Shown here one piece after another: positions 55,173 to 64,000 of a stretch of DNA of 64,000 nucleotides. Source of the stretch: Streptococcus dysgalactiae subsp. dysgalactiae (lineage in GTDB: Bacteria; Bacillota; Bacilli; Lactobacillales; Streptococcaceae); assembly GCF_900459225.1 (NCBI RefSeq), contig NZ_UHFH01000003.1, positions 1,022,501 through 1,086,500 of the forward strand. Direction: 5' to 3'. The notes below the pieces were generated by a model. That model did not search any database. It saw only the letters and a list, made by a program, of their open reading frames with translations, and was not told the origin of the DNA. The position numbers and the translations under genes are program-made. How positions within the stretch are numbered: position 1 is the first letter of the stretch; each line of letters starts with the position of its first letter.

Positions 55173-55251
55173 CTATAAGTGATAGTAGAGCGCTTCTGCT
55201 ATACTTATAGTTTTGAAGTCTTAAGGATAGTATTTTTGCTGTTCTTAAGAC
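55173..55251. repeat. Two hairpin-forming inverted repeats upstream of citC
   Basis: CTATAAGT/ACTTATAG (55173-55180, 55203-55210) with an inner AGTAGA/TCTGCT pairing, then GTCTTAAG/CTTAAGAC (55218-55225, 55244-55251). Neither ends in a T run. Nothing else was recognised up to the promoter-like TGATATGAT at 55362-55370. Confidence 0.6.
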
Positions 55252-55398
55252 CAATATGCTGATAAAATAGCTGTGAGATCATGTTATAATAAGCTTGACA
55301 AATTTTACGGGACTAATTAATCGATTGAGTTAGCAATGGATGGTTCGTAAATGAGTTGTTATGATATGATTTAATAAAACCATAGATAAGGAGAAGAA

Positions 55399-56451
55399 AT
55401 GTCTCACTATACCATTTCAAAAGCCTTTCCTTCAGATAAAACGACAATGGGCAAAGTAAAGAACCTGCTTCATCAAGAAGGGATACGTTTAGATGCTCAT
55501 TTAGATTATACTTGTGTTATTTTTAATGATTCTGGTGATGTCATTGCTACAGGTTCTTATTTTGGAAATAGTTTGCGCTGTCTTTGCGTTTCCCGTGATT
55601 ATCAAGGTGAAGGACTCCTCAATAAGATTGTCAGTCATCTGATAGATGAAGAATATGCTATTGGGAACTTCCATCTTTTTGTCTATACTAAAACTTCCTC
55701 TGCTGCTTTTTTCAAGAATCTTGGTTTTACTGAAATTGCTCATATTGATCATCATATTAGCTTTTTGGAAAATAAAAAAAATGGCTTCCAAAACTACCTA
55801 AATGATCTTGAGACTCCTGAGCACATAGGGGATAAGGTTGCTGCTATTGTTATCAACGCTAATCCTTTTACCTTAGGGCACCAATTTTTAGTGGAGAAAG
55901 CTGCAAGGGAAAATGATTGGGTTCATCTGTTTATGGTCAGTGAAGACTGCAGTCTAATTCCTTTTTCGGTGAGAAAGAGGTTGATTCAAGAAGGTCTAGC
56001 TCATCTTGATAATGTCATATTTCATGAAACGGGTCCTTATTTGATTAGCCAAGCGACTTTCCCAGCCTATTTCCAAAAAGAAGACAATAACGTGATTAAG
56101 AGCCAATCCTTACTAGATACGGCAATCTTTGTTGAAATTGCTCAGACCCTTCATATTCATAAAAGATACGTTGGAGAAGAGCCAACCAGCCGAGTAACTG
56201 CTATTTACAATGAAATCATGGCTCAGCAGTTGCAGCAAGCTGGTATCCTCCTAGATATTCTGCCAAGGAAAGCTATCAATCAGCAGCAAGATCCTATCAG
56301 TGCCTCAACGGCTAGGCAGGCATTGAAAGATGATGATTGGGAACTATTGGCAAAACTTCTTCCCAAAACCTCTTTGGATTATTTTGGTTCACCAGAAGCT
56401 CGTCCCATTATTGAAAAGATACAGGATACTTCGTCTGTCAAACATTATTGA
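55399..56451 (+). CDS. citC: Citrate lyase ligase
   Basis: 350 residues. Activates citrate lyase by ATP-dependent acetylation of the prosthetic group on CitD. N-terminal GNAT-like part (1-125) and a nucleotidyltransferase part (about 145-350) with NANPFTLGHQFLVE and SASTARQAL (the HxGH and ISxTxxR type motifs). It is separated from the other cit genes, convergent with oadA. Ribosome site AAGGAG. Confidence 0.92.
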   Translation: MSHYTISKAFPSDKTTMGKVKNLLHQEGIRLDAHLDYTCVIFNDSGDVIATGSYFGNSLRCLCVSRDYQGEGLLNKIVSHLIDEEYAIGNFHLFVYTKTSSAAFFKNLGFTEIAHIDHHISFLENKKNGFQNYLNDLETPEHIGDKVAAIVINANPFTLGHQFLVEKAARENDWVHLFMVSEDCSLIPFSVRKRLIQEGLAHLDNVIFHETGPYLISQATFPAYFQKEDNNVIKSQSLLDTAIFVEIAQTLHIHKRYVGEEPTSRVTAIYNEIMAQQLQQAGILLDILPRKAINQQQDPISASTARQALKDDDWELLAKLLPKTSLDYFGSPEARPIIEKIQDTSSVKHY

Positions 56452-56455
56452 GATA

Positions 56456-56492
56456 AAAAACCTACCTGATTTTCAAAATCAGGTAGGTTTTT
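56456..56492. terminator. Bidirectional terminator between citC and oadA
   Basis: 18-base arms around C56474; A run left, T run right. Confidence 0.92.
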
Positions 56493-56583
56493 GGTATTAT
56501 TACAGCAAATACGTTTCACTAAGAAAAAACGCTTAGCTCCTTAACCAAGGAGATTAATGGTTAAGAGGATTAGTTATTCCCTG

Positions 56584-57978
56584 TTAGTCTTGGATGTCCA
56601 GTTGTACAGTAACTTCTTGAACCGGAACATCATAGAAAGGATCTTCACGGCGTCCCAAGAAATCTCTAGCTTGTTGCGGGAAGCTTGCATAGCTTAGCAC
56701 GTCTTCTTCTGAACGAGCGTATTGAGTAATCTCGTCACGCAGATAAATCATTTGAGGCTCGATTAGGTCGGCTGGTCTGCAGGTAATGACTGCTTCGTCA
56801 CCAATGATTTTCTCTCTGATACCTTCTGCTAATGGCGCTGGTGATTGACCATATAGTCCTCGAACATAATCTTTGATTTCATTTGGAACTATCTTGTAGC
56901 GTTCCCCTGAGATGATATTCATCAAGGCCTGTGTTCCAACCATTTGTGATAATGGCGTTACGAGTGGCGGGTACCCAAGATCAGCTCTTACTTTAGGTAC
57001 TTCTGCCAGGACTTCTTCGTATTTATCAGCTAGGCCTTGCTCGGTTAATTGGCTCAATAGGTTTGATAGCATACCACCTGGAACTTGGTAAATCAATGTT
57101 TTTGGTTCAGTGTCTTTGACTTTGGGATTTAAAATCTCTGTCTCTCGGTAATGGTCACGAATGGTATTGAAATATTCTGCAACTTTGGCTACCTCTTGCA
57201 TATCCAAGCCTGTGTCAAAGCCTAAATCCATCAAGGCAATCGCCATTGATTCTGTGGCAGGCTGACTGGTTCCCCCTGAAAAAGAGGAAATCGCCGTATC
57301 AATAATATCAGCCCCTGCTTCTGCCACTTTTAAGTAAGTCATTTCTGAAATACCACTGGTAGCATGGGTATGAACTTCAAGAGGGATAGCTGTATTCTCC
57401 TTGATACGTTTGACCAACTGGTAACCTGTTTCTGGAGTTAACACTCCGGCCATATCTTTAATACAGATAGAATCAGCTCCAATTGCCTGATAGGCTTTCG
57501 CAAGGTCTACAAAGTAGTCTACGGTATGCACTGGGCTGGTTGTATAAGAAATAGCCACTTGAGCATGTCCACCAAATTCTTTGGTAGCTGATACTGCTGT
57601 TTGAAGGTTGCGTGGGTCGTTTAAAGCATCGAAAATACGGACAATATCAATCCCATTTTCAATTGATTTTTGAATAAAGGATCTGACCACATCGTCAGCA
57701 TAATTGCGATACCCAAGTAGATTTTGTCCACGTAAGAGCATTTGCAACTTGGTTTTTTTGACCGCTTTGCGAATGGTTCTAAGGCGTTCCCAAGGGTCTT
57801 CATTTAAAAAGCGTAGGCAGGAATCAAAGGTTGCCCCTCCCCACATTTCAAGGGCATGATAACCAGCGTTATCTAGAGTTTCTAGAATAGGAATCATTTC
57901 CTCGGTTGTCATACGTGTGGCAATCTGACTTTGTTGACCATCACGTAAAACTGTTTCCGTTATACGGATTTTCGTCAT
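56584..57978 (-). CDS. oadA: Oxaloacetate decarboxylase alpha subunit, carboxyltransferase part
   Basis: 464 residues: TIM-barrel carboxyltransferase with RDGQQS (about 12), metal-binding and catalytic segments MWGGATFD, CIKDMAG and HTHATSG. The usual C-terminal biotin domain is missing; a separate biotin carrier is encoded at 62636. Removes CO2 from the oxaloacetate made by citrate lyase. AGGAG before ATG 57978; the ATG at 57993 includes the ribosome site and is not used. Confidence 0.93.
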   Translation of the reverse strand: MTKIRITETVLRDGQQSQIATRMTTEEMIPILETLDNAGYHALEMWGGATFDSCLRFLNEDPWERLRTIRKAVKKTKLQMLLRGQNLLGYRNYADDVVRSFIQKSIENGIDIVRIFDALNDPRNLQTAVSATKEFGGHAQVAISYTTSPVHTVDYFVDLAKAYQAIGADSICIKDMAGVLTPETGYQLVKRIKENTAIPLEVHTHATSGISEMTYLKVAEAGADIIDTAISSFSGGTSQPATESMAIALMDLGFDTGLDMQEVAKVAEYFNTIRDHYRETEILNPKVKDTEPKTLIYQVPGGMLSNLLSQLTEQGLADKYEEVLAEVPKVRADLGYPPLVTPLSQMVGTQALMNIISGERYKIVPNEIKDYVRGLYGQSPAPLAEGIREKIIGDEAVITCRPADLIEPQMIYLRDEITQYARSEEDVLSYASFPQQARDFLGRREDPFYDVPVQEVTVQLDIQD

Positions 57979-57992
57979 AATTGTTCTCCTCA

Positions 57993-58571
57993 TTAACCTA
58001 TCTTATCTAATGGTAAGGATGGGGTGTCTTGATTGAAAAATGAATGGAGCAAGTTGGTAATAGCTGCCTGCATGTCTTCAATGCTATGTTGTCGTAAGCG
58101 GCCACAGACTTTTGCCTCTTTAGAACAGATAAAACACTGTCTTGGAGGAGCTCCTAATGTCGTCCTACTAATCGGACTTGGTTGTCCATTGCTTAAGACA
58201 AGAACATCTAAATCCATGAGACGTCCTATAGGTAAATCTGTTTCTAAGGCAATCATTTTTAATTTCAGGTCTTGGCTAGGTAGACTTGTGATGAGGTAAT
58301 ACTCATAACCTGTTGTAGGCAGTAATCGCAACTGGTAACAAATCTTATCGTCAGCTAATGTAGTTTGAATGGCCTTAATCACCATATCAAAAGCTTCAAG
58401 AAGTTTAGGAGAGGTTTTAATTGGTCCAGGGATATTCATAGTGACCGATAATAAGCTACCTTCTGGGTACTCCTTTAATAAATGCAGCTGACGCAGAGCT
58501 CTTTCTTCGCGGGCCCGTAACATGTCATTGAGTTGGATAGATTCACCTGAAAAATAAGCTTCTTTAGACAT
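57993..58571 (-). CDS. citX: Apo-citrate lyase phosphoribosyl-dephospho-CoA transferase
   Basis: 192 residues. Attaches the prosthetic group to CitD. The family motif is seen in [10 protein letters not shown], and PRQCFICS near residue 150. Overlaps citF by eight bases. No citG gene (which makes the prosthetic group precursor) is in the window. Confidence 0.9.
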   Translation of the reverse strand: MSKEAYFSGESIQLNDMLRAREERALRQLHLLKEYPEGSLLSVTMNIPGPIKTSPKLLEAFDMVIKAIQTTLADDKICYQLRLLPTTGYEYYLITSLPSQDLKLKMIALETDLPIGRLMDLDVLVLSNGQPSPISRTTLGAPPRQCFICSKEAKVCGRLRQHSIEDMQAAITNLLHSFFNQDTPSLPLDKIG

Positions 58572-60096
58572 TGTAAACTACATCAATAAGGCTACCATCA
58601 CGGTATTCAATAAGAGCAACAACCTTATCACCATATTGAATACGCTCAGGTGTGCCAACGATAGCATAAGCCTTCTCTTTTAGCTCCTCAATACTAAATT
58701 GTGGCACATTGAGGGATTTGAAATGCTCTACTAAGTCTTGACGATTTGGATTAATGGCAATTCCCACTTCTGTGACGACCACATCGACACTTGTTCCCGG
58801 TGTAATAACTGTATTAACCTCATCAACAAAGGTTGGGATGCGTCCACGAATAAGTGGCGAAATAACCAAACTCATCTTCGATGCAAAGGCAGTGTCACAG
58901 TGGCCACCAGAAGCCCCACGAATGACGCCGTCAGATCCTGTCATCACATTAACATTGAAGTTAGTATCGACTTCAAGGGCTGATAAAATACAAGTGTCTA
59001 ATTGGTTAATTACTGAGCCCTTGCTCAATGGGGAGGCATACATGTTGGCGTCAATTTCATAGTGGTCAGCATACTTACCAAGAGAAACAGCTGATGGGTG
59101 ATCAAAGTCTTGGACATCAAAAATTTTTTCAACCAGTCCTTCTTCGAGCAACTCCACCATAGCATTGGTAATACCACCAAGAGCAAAGCTAGCTTTGATA
59201 TTTTCTTTAATCATAGCTTCGCGCATGAAACGGGTTACTGCCAAAGAAGCACCACCTGTTCCAGTTTGGAAAGAGAATCCTTCTTTAAAATAAGGAGAGT
59301 TGGTGATTACTTTAGAGGCGTATTCTGCAATTAAGAGTTCTTTAGGATTTTTTGTAAAACGAGTTGCCCCTTTGGCGATTCCTTGAGGATCTCCGATAGC
59401 ATCTACTGTTACCACATAGTCAACATCTGTTTGAGGAATGCTGATTGGGGTATTCGGATAAGGAACCAAATTATCTGTCAAGATAACCACCTGATCTGCA
59501 TATTTGGCATCAATCATGGCATAGCCCAAAGAACCACAGGTTGCTTTCCCTTTTGTCCCATTAACATTTCCGTAAGCATCTGAACTTGGGGCGCCCAGAA
59601 AGGCAACATCAATATGGATATCCCCACTAGCAATGGCACGAGCGCGACCACCATGGGAGCGAATAACCACAGGATTTTCCATTAGTCCTTCTGAAATGGC
59701 TGCCCCTACTTTGTCACGAAGACCAGATGAGGTGATGTTGGTAACCACACCATTTTTGATGTGATCAATCAAAGGCTCATGCACATTAGCGATGGAACTT
59801 GGGGCAATAGATAGGTTTTTAATACCCATTTTGGCAATTTCATCCAAGACCATATTCATAATGAAATCCCCTTCACGGAAATGGTGGTGGAATGAAATGG
59901 TCATGCCATCTGTTAAGCCAGTTTTTTCAATCGCTTCACGGATAGAGCCTAATAATTTAGAATCTCCAGGTTTAACTGGTTTGATACGACGGCTGGCTTC
60001 ATCGTAATTTTTAATATGCGCTAATTCTCCTTCAAACACACCGTATTGGTCGGCGTATTGTTGAGGAATATCTCTACCGAGTTTATTTGTTACCAT
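58564..60096 (-). CDS. citF: Citrate lyase alpha subunit
   Basis: 510 residues, citrate:acetyl-ACP transferase subunit: swaps acetyl for citryl on CitD. Family start [26 protein letters not shown], and [12 protein letters not shown]. Stop overlaps citX; two bases separate it from citE. Part of the citD-citE-citF complex that splits citrate to acetate and oxaloacetate. Confidence 0.95.
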   Translation of the reverse strand: MVTNKLGRDIPQQYADQYGVFEGELAHIKNYDEASRRIKPVKPGDSKLLGSIREAIEKTGLTDGMTISFHHHFREGDFIMNMVLDEIAKMGIKNLSIAPSSIANVHEPLIDHIKNGVVTNITSSGLRDKVGAAISEGLMENPVVIRSHGGRARAIASGDIHIDVAFLGAPSSDAYGNVNGTKGKATCGSLGYAMIDAKYADQVVILTDNLVPYPNTPISIPQTDVDYVVTVDAIGDPQGIAKGATRFTKNPKELLIAEYASKVITNSPYFKEGFSFQTGTGGASLAVTRFMREAMIKENIKASFALGGITNAMVELLEEGLVEKIFDVQDFDHPSAVSLGKYADHYEIDANMYASPLSKGSVINQLDTCILSALEVDTNFNVNVMTGSDGVIRGASGGHCDTAFASKMSLVISPLIRGRIPTFVDEVNTVITPGTSVDVVVTEVGIAINPNRQDLVEHFKSLNVPQFSIEELKEKAYAIVGTPERIQYGDKVVALIEYRDGSLIDVVYNV

Positions 60097-60098
60097 CT

Positions 60099-60986
60099 TT
60101 AAATGTCCTCCTCAGATAAAACACCTGCTGCCGTTGCTAGGGCAATGACACGTTCTGCACGTTCAACAATTGGTTTGTCAACCATTTTTCCATTTAAGGA
60201 AATAACGCCAGAGCCTTTGCTTTCAGCTTCACGAATTGCCCAGATGACTTGTTTAGCATGGTCAATTTCTTTTTCGGTTGGGGTATAAATCTCATTGACC
60301 AGAGGAATTTGACGAGGGTTGATTACTGATTTACCGTCAAATCCTAACTGTTTGATCATGCGAACTTCGTTTTGGAACCCTTCTGTATTATTGACATCAG
60401 AATAAACAGTATCAATGGCAGCAATTCCAGCAGCACGAGCAGCATGTAAAATCATGCTACGAGCAAAGAATAATTCTTGACCATCTGGGTAACGACGCGT
60501 TTTCATATTCGTGACATAGTCTTCTGCCCCAAGAGCAATACCAATCAAGCGCTTAGAAGCTTTGGCAATCTCCCGAGCATTTAGGACACCTTCGGCTGAT
60601 TCAATGGCTGCCATCATGCGTGTGCGACCAACTTCAATGTCATTTTCGCGTTCGACACGTTCAATAACAGCCTCCACATCAACAATATCTTGGGCAGTCT
60701 CTGTTTTTGGAAGACGAATCACGTTAACACCTGCCAAAACAACAGCTTCGATGTCTAAAGCCCCACAAGAATCAAGACCATTCACACGAACAACCGTTTC
60801 AACACTTGAATAATCAAAAGTTTTAAGCGCAAAATGAACGAGAGCTCTAGAAGTGTCTTTTTCTTTGAGTGAAACAGAATCTTCCAAATCAAACATGACG
60901 GAATCAGCGCCAAATAAAGGAGCATCTCGAAGCATGGCTGCATTGGCACCAGGCACAAACATCATTGTTCTTCTTAAACGTTCCAT
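60099..60986 (-). CDS. citE: Citrate lyase beta subunit
   Basis: 295 residues, citryl-ACP lyase with the HpcH/HpaI-type TIM barrel: MMFVPGANA at the start, [25 protein letters not shown]. Releases oxaloacetate and acetyl-CitD. Overlaps citD by 13 bases. Confidence 0.95.
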   Translation of the reverse strand: MERLRRTMMFVPGANAAMLRDAPLFGADSVMFDLEDSVSLKEKDTSRALVHFALKTFDYSSVETVVRVNGLDSCGALDIEAVVLAGVNVIRLPKTETAQDIVDVEAVIERVERENDIEVGRTRMMAAIESAEGVLNAREIAKASKRLIGIALGAEDYVTNMKTRRYPDGQELFFARSMILHAARAAGIAAIDTVYSDVNNTEGFQNEVRMIKQLGFDGKSVINPRQIPLVNEIYTPTEKEIDHAKQVIWAIREAESKGSGVISLNGKMVDKPIVERAERVIALATAAGVLSEEDI

Positions 60987-61282
60987 GAGTCAATCTCCTT
61001 CCAATCGTATTGGTCAATACCAGCTGCGCGATGAACAGCTGCAATGGTTCTTGCTTGAATGGTACAATCCAAAGCGCCTTTATCAACAGCCTCTACTTTA
61101 GCAGCCGTCACCTTCAAATTAACTAGGGTTTGATGAATGAGTTGACGAATGTGATTGCCAAATTGTTTTTCAACACTACTGTCTAGGGTTACTGTAATGG
61201 TTTGCTCGTCATTAGGGGATACTGTAATCATTAGGTCACTTGATTCAAGTGAACCAGCAACGGCAGTTTGTTTAATATCCAT
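60974..61282 (-). CDS. citD: Citrate lyase acyl carrier protein (gamma subunit)
   Basis: 102 residues. Ser14 in AGSLESSD is the site for the phosphoribosyl-dephospho-CoA group, as in Klebsiella CitD. Strong AAGGAGG ribosome site, as expected for a carrier needed in quantity. Confidence 0.93.
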   Translation of the reverse strand: MDIKQTAVAGSLESSDLMITVSPNDEQTITVTLDSSVEKQFGNHIRQLIHQTLVNLKVTAAKVEAVDKGALDCTIQARTIAAVHRAAGIDQYDWKEIDSWNV

Positions 61283-61317
61283 TGCGTTTACCTCCTTGAT
61301 TTTCTTAAATAATATTG

Positions 61318-61452
61318 TTATTTACTAACTGGGAAAAGTTTAATCAGAATCTCTGCGACAAGATAGAGAATTCCTAACACGATAAAGACACCTGCCATAC
61401 CAAGCGCCATTAGCTCAAAGGAACTAATCAAATGGTCCATATTAATTGTCAT
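61318..61452 (-). CDS. oadG: Oxaloacetate decarboxylase gamma chain (small)
   Basis: 44 residues: [20 protein letters not shown] at the start, one membrane helix (about 14-36, [15 protein letters not shown]) and a short basic tail. Position between oadB and citD and the helix pattern fit OAD_gamma. Typical OadG is about 80 residues with a zinc-binding tail, absent here. Ribosome site AAGGAAAG upstream. The gamma chain helps assemble alpha and beta subunits. Confidence 0.75.
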   Translation of the reverse strand: MTINMDHLISSFELMALGMAGVFIVLGILYLVAEILIKLFPVSK

Positions 61453-61469
61453 TAGGTTTCTTTCCTTTC

Positions 61470-62591
61470 TTAGCTAAAGTAAGCTAGCAACAATCCACCT
61501 GCGATAACAGAAGCGATTTGGCCAGAGACATTGGCACCTACAGCATACATAAGGATAAAGTTTTGCGGGTCTTCATCTGTTGCCATCTTTTGAATCACAC
61601 GACTTGACATTGGGAAAGCTGAGATTCCAGCAGCGCCAATCATTGGATTGATTTTCTCTTTTCGGAAGAGATTGAGGAATTTGGCAAACATCACGCCACC
61701 GATAGAATCCATGATAAAGGCAAGTAAACCAAAGACGATAATCAAAAGTGTCTGTACGTTTAAGAACAGGTCTGCCTGCATTTTAATAGAAATCGTTAAT
61801 CCAAGTAGGATACTGATGATATTAACCAATTCGTTTTGAGCGGTTTGCGACAGGCGGTCAAGCACACCACACTCACGTAGTAAGTTACCAAACATCAAAA
61901 AACCAACTAAAGGTAAAGAAATTGGAGCAATGAACCCTGCTACCAGTGTAATAATAATTGGGAACAAGATTTTAGTCATTTGAGACACATTCTCAGCCTT
62001 GTAAGTCATGCGAATGCGACGTTCTTTTTTCGTTGTTACTAATTTAATAGCAAATGGTTGAATAATCGGAACCAGAGCCATATAAGAATAGGCTGCGACC
62101 GTAATTGGTCCAAGTAAATCCTTGGCTAGTTGGTTGGCAACGAAAATAGAGGTTGGTCCGTCTGCTGCTCCGATAATGCCGATTGAAGCTGCTTCTTTGA
62201 TGTCAAAGCCAGCCAGTACAGCAACAACAACAACAAAGAAAATTCCGAATTGAGCTGCTGCACCAAACAAGAGCATGAATGGGTTTTGAAGTAAAGGACC
62301 AAAGTCAATCATGGCTCCTATACCAATGAAAATCAAGAGTGGGAAAAGTTCTGTGCCAATCCCAAAATTGAAGAGGGCATCAAAAACCCCTTCTTGCTCG
62401 ACTCCGTTAACCACTTGGGTTAAAACCCCTGAGCCAGGGAAATTCACAAGGATTGTTCCAAGTCCCATTGGCACAAGTAGAGTTGGTTCGTATTCTTTTT
62501 TAATCCCTAGATACATTAAGAGAGCACCGATGCCCATCATAACAATTTGGGAAATCGTAATGGATGTTATTCCTGCGATTAAAGTTTCCAC
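61470..62591 (-). CDS. oadB: Sodium-pumping decarboxylase beta subunit
   Basis: 373 residues, about ten membrane helices. Conserved segments IGAMIDFGPLL, GAADGPTSIFVAN (with the Na+-site Asp), and GVMFAKFLNLF. Decarboxylates carboxybiotin and pumps Na+ outward. GTG start at 62591 with AGGAAG upstream. GcdB-type glutaconyl-CoA decarboxylase beta is similar; context favours oxaloacetate. Confidence 0.92.
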   Translation of the reverse strand: METLIAGITSITISQIVMMGIGALLMYLGIKKEYEPTLLVPMGLGTILVNFPGSGVLTQVVNGVEQEGVFDALFNFGIGTELFPLLIFIGIGAMIDFGPLLQNPFMLLFGAAAQFGIFFVVVVAVLAGFDIKEAASIGIIGAADGPTSIFVANQLAKDLLGPITVAAYSYMALVPIIQPFAIKLVTTKKERRIRMTYKAENVSQMTKILFPIIITLVAGFIAPISLPLVGFLMFGNLLRECGVLDRLSQTAQNELVNIISILLGLTISIKMQADLFLNVQTLLIIVFGLLAFIMDSIGGVMFAKFLNLFRKEKINPMIGAAGISAFPMSSRVIQKMATDEDPQNFILMYAVGANVSGQIASVIAGGLLLAYFS

Positions 62592-62635
62592 ACATTCACT
62601 TCCTTTTCTGTCTATTTATTCTAGTTATAGTACTA

Positions 62636-63031
62636 TTAACCAATTGTAATGAGGCCATCACCAGGGTTTACCACTTGACCTGGGCTAACATGAATAGCAC
62701 TAACGGTACCTGCTGAGGAGGCAACAATTTCATTTTCCATCTTCATCGCTTCTAAGATTAGTAAAGGTTGGTTTTCGGCAACCTGATCACCTACGGCAAC
62801 CAAAACTTTTAGAATGGTTCCAGGCATTGGTGACGGAATGGCATCCGCTCCTGCTGTAGCTGTTGGCTGTGGTGCTTGTACTTCCTCCACTTGTGGGCTT
62901 GCCTCAGCAGGGGCAGGTACTGGGGCGGGTGTTGGTTGAACGGGGGTAGCTGCTTGGACAGGAGCACCGATTTCTTCCATTTCTACAAGATATTCTTTAC
63001 CGTCAATGGTAATTTTAAACTTTCGTAACAT
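62636..63031 (-). CDS. Biotin carrier subunit of the decarboxylase
   Basis: 131 residues: short N-terminal part, a Pro/Ala-rich linker (about 25-65), and a biotinyl domain with EAMKMEN (biotin on Lys97). Replaces the biotin domain missing from OadA, as in GcdC/MmdC-type systems. Shares the operon with the other subunits. Confidence 0.92.
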   Translation of the reverse strand: MLRKFKITIDGKEYLVEMEEIGAPVQAATPVQPTPAPVPAPAEASPQVEEVQAPQPTATAGADAIPSPMPGTILKVLVAVGDQVAENQPLLILEAMKMENEIVASSAGTVSAIHVSPGQVVNPGDGLITIG

Positions 63032-63092
63032 CTTTTTTTCTCCTATATATGTTATTGTTTTTGTTGACTGAGTGAAAGGTTCCGATGAATGA

Positions 63093-63416
63093 CTACCTTT
63101 TACAATAGATTGATGTTACCCTGAACTGACTTTCTGGGTAAACACCTGCAGCGATACTTGAAGCAATTAAGGAAACGGTGATTGCCTCAGGATTGCGCTT
63201 GAGAATTCGTTTAACCTTGAATTGACTATTAGGTCTATCGCTAGCAGCAATAGCGCTGGCAATTAAAGTAACCTTTTTGTAATCACTTTTGTCTGCAGGA
63301 ATATAAGCGGGAATCTTTTCCCAGTTATCAGAAGGTTTTATTTCTGAATTAAGGGTTGAGAATTCTTCCAGTATCTCTTTTTTAGAGTGTTTAAACCATT
63401 TTTGGAAAAATTTCAT
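63093..63416 (-). CDS. Small cluster protein with two LIA(S)xIAA repeats
   Basis: 107 residues, not recognised by name. N-terminal basic part (1-45) then two similar units: VTLIASAIAASDRPNSQFKV (about 49-68) and VSLIASSIAAGVYPESQFRV (about 80-99). The pattern resembles the short IAAAIAA...F.V.SI stretch at the C-terminus of OadG/MmdE-like subunits (from memory). First gene of the minus-strand operon, AGGAGGT ribosome site. Likely accessory subunit of the decarboxylase; inference from place and pattern. Confidence 0.6.
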   Translation of the reverse strand: MKFFQKWFKHSKKEILEEFSTLNSEIKPSDNWEKIPAYIPADKSDYKKVTLIASAIAASDRPNSQFKVKRILKRNPEAITVSLIASSIAAGVYPESQFRVTSIYCKR

Positions 63417-63463
63417 GAGCTACCTCCTTTCTATATTTGCCCGTTTAGGAAACCTCTAAGCTT

Positions 63464-63469
63464 ATTATA
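63464..63469 (-). promoter_or_regulatory. -10 element of the cit/oad operon
   Basis: TATAAT on the minus strand (TATATAAT in context), no good -35; suggests need for an activator. Confidence 0.6.
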
Positions 63470-63510
63470 TACCAGGCTTCTTGTTTGAGATGGATTTTTT
63501 GTGTTCTTTC

Positions 63511-63524
63511 TAAGAGCGCTTTCA
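63511..63524 (-). promoter_or_regulatory. cre-like CcpA site 1
   Basis: Minus strand TGAAAGCGCTCTTA matches TGWAANCGNTNWCA at all but one base; about 45 bases upstream of the operon -10. Confidence 0.7.
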
Positions 63525-63539
63525 AAGTTTCATAAAAAC

Positions 63540-63583
63540 TTTCATTTGTTACCCTTTTTGTTAAAAAAGGGTAACAAATGAAA
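63540..63583. repeat. Inverted repeat with 20-bp perfect arms in the cit divergent region
   Basis: Arms 63540-63559 and 63564-63583, four-base centre, core GTTACCC/GGGTAAC. No T run after either arm, so an operator is more likely than a terminator. Confidence 0.85.
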
Positions 63584-63741
63584 TGATTATTTTGGGGTTG
63601 TAAACCAGATAAAAGCCTACCAATTCTTGCTTTTTTGATATTATGGAAAATGCAGAATAGTCTCATGTAACAGAAACTATTTTCAAAATGGATTTTCAAA
63701 TTGTTTTTTTTGTGTCTTTCCGCACAAAGGGGTATTTATTT

Positions 63742-63755
63742 TCTAAGCGCTTTCA
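63742..63755 (-). promoter_or_regulatory. cre-like CcpA site 2, at the citM promoter
   Basis: Minus strand TGAAAGCGCTTAGA matches the cre pattern but for one base; lies directly upstream of the -10 TATACT (63758-63763) of the plus-strand gene. Confidence 0.75.
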
Positions 63756-63796
63756 TCTATACTGAAATCATAAAATTAAAAAAGGAGATAACAATT

Positions 63797-64000
63797 ATGT
63801 TATTAACAATTCTGGCTTATGCCATGATTATTGTCTTCATGTACGTGGTAATGAAGAAAAAAATGACCCCTTTTACTGCTTTGGTCATGATTCCATTAAT
63901 TATGACAATCGCTGTGATATTGACTGGTTCAGCTGATTTTAATGCAGATGCCAAATTCGTTGCTTTTATAGGTGAAGATGGTATTGCCAAAAACTTAACG
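63797..64000 (+). CDS. citM: Citrate transporter (CitMHS family), N-terminal part
   Basis: 68 codons run off the right edge. Starts MLLTILAYAMIIVFMYVV then KKKMTPFTALVMIPL, two hydrophobic segments typical of CitMHS citrate-metal symporters. AAGGAG lies before ATG 63797. Divergent from the citrate lyase/decarboxylase operon, which fits citrate uptake. Family call is tentative because only a quarter or less of the gene is present. Confidence 0.75.
   Translation, partial: MLLTILAYAMIIVFMYVVMKKKMTPFTALVMIPLIMTIAVILTGSADFNADAKFVAFIGEDGIAKNLT

Noticed and set aside
63445..63699. 84-codon minus-strand frame across the cit divergent region
   Set aside because: Runs through the 20-bp-arm inverted repeat, a cre-like site and the operon promoter; no ribosome site.

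Overview
The window is chromosomal DNA from a low-GC streptococcus of the pyogenic group. SrtA (His142/Cys208/Arg216), NoxA, GyrA, XerS and the citrate cluster look close to Streptococcus pyogenes, but the SrtA sequence differs from the S. pyogenes protein as I remember it, so S. dysgalactiae or another near relative is more likely. This is inference from memory; no search was run. No rRNA, tRNA, CRISPR array or prophage was seen.

Layout. 1-8.5 kb: housekeeping operon (prfA end, prmC, sua5-like, GNAT, glyA, NdpA-like, lysozyme-like, heterodimeric ABC exporter). 8.7-15.7 kb: nox, a reductase-like gene, ldh (minus), gyrA, srtA, a glyoxalase-family gene. 15.8-21.1 kb: a zinc-acquisition island with an intact AdcAII-like lipoprotein and a one-triad Pht-like lipoprotein behind an AdcR-type box, a DUF1002 protein, then a decayed second copy of the same gene pair broken by an IS3-family element. 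21.3-26.9 kb: a FemABX ligase, a second IS3-family element sitting in the loop of a terminator, a CPA2 antiporter, guaA. 27-34.8 kb: a beta-helix protein, GntR regulator, ylxM-ffh, a frameshifted ferric-reductase-like gene, a LexA/HdiR-like repressor with a large palindromic operator, an oxidoreductase. 35-38.6 kb: hrtBA-type haem exporter with a two-component system. 38.7-40.4 kb: a cupin and a second FemABX ligase.

About 41 kb lies a dif-SL-like site directly upstream of xerS. Genes are mostly on the plus strand left of it and mostly on the minus strand right of it, as expected where the two replichores meet. Right of dif (42.2-49.1 kb) is what looks like a flavin-based extracellular electron transfer (EET) locus: eetA, dmkA-type UbiA prenyltransferase, ApbE flavin transferase, a flavinylated PplA-like lipoprotein, dmkB-type polyprenyl synthase, Ndh2 with a membrane extension, and eetB. 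A cre-like site lies at the ndh2 promoter.

49.1-54.5 kb is an nsr-type lantibiotic-resistance locus (nsr protease, BceAB-like NsrFP, NsrRK). It has an exact TNACA-N4-TGTAA operator and a histidine kinase gene broken at an A8 tract. 54.6-64 kb holds a PASTA protein and citrate fermentation genes: citC, then oadA-citX-citF-citE-citD-oadG-oadB-biotin carrier-small protein on the minus strand, and divergent citM at the right edge. The divergent region carries two cre-like sites and a 20-bp-arm inverted repeat.

Most function calls come from motifs recognised by eye; start sites were chosen from ribosome binding sites.
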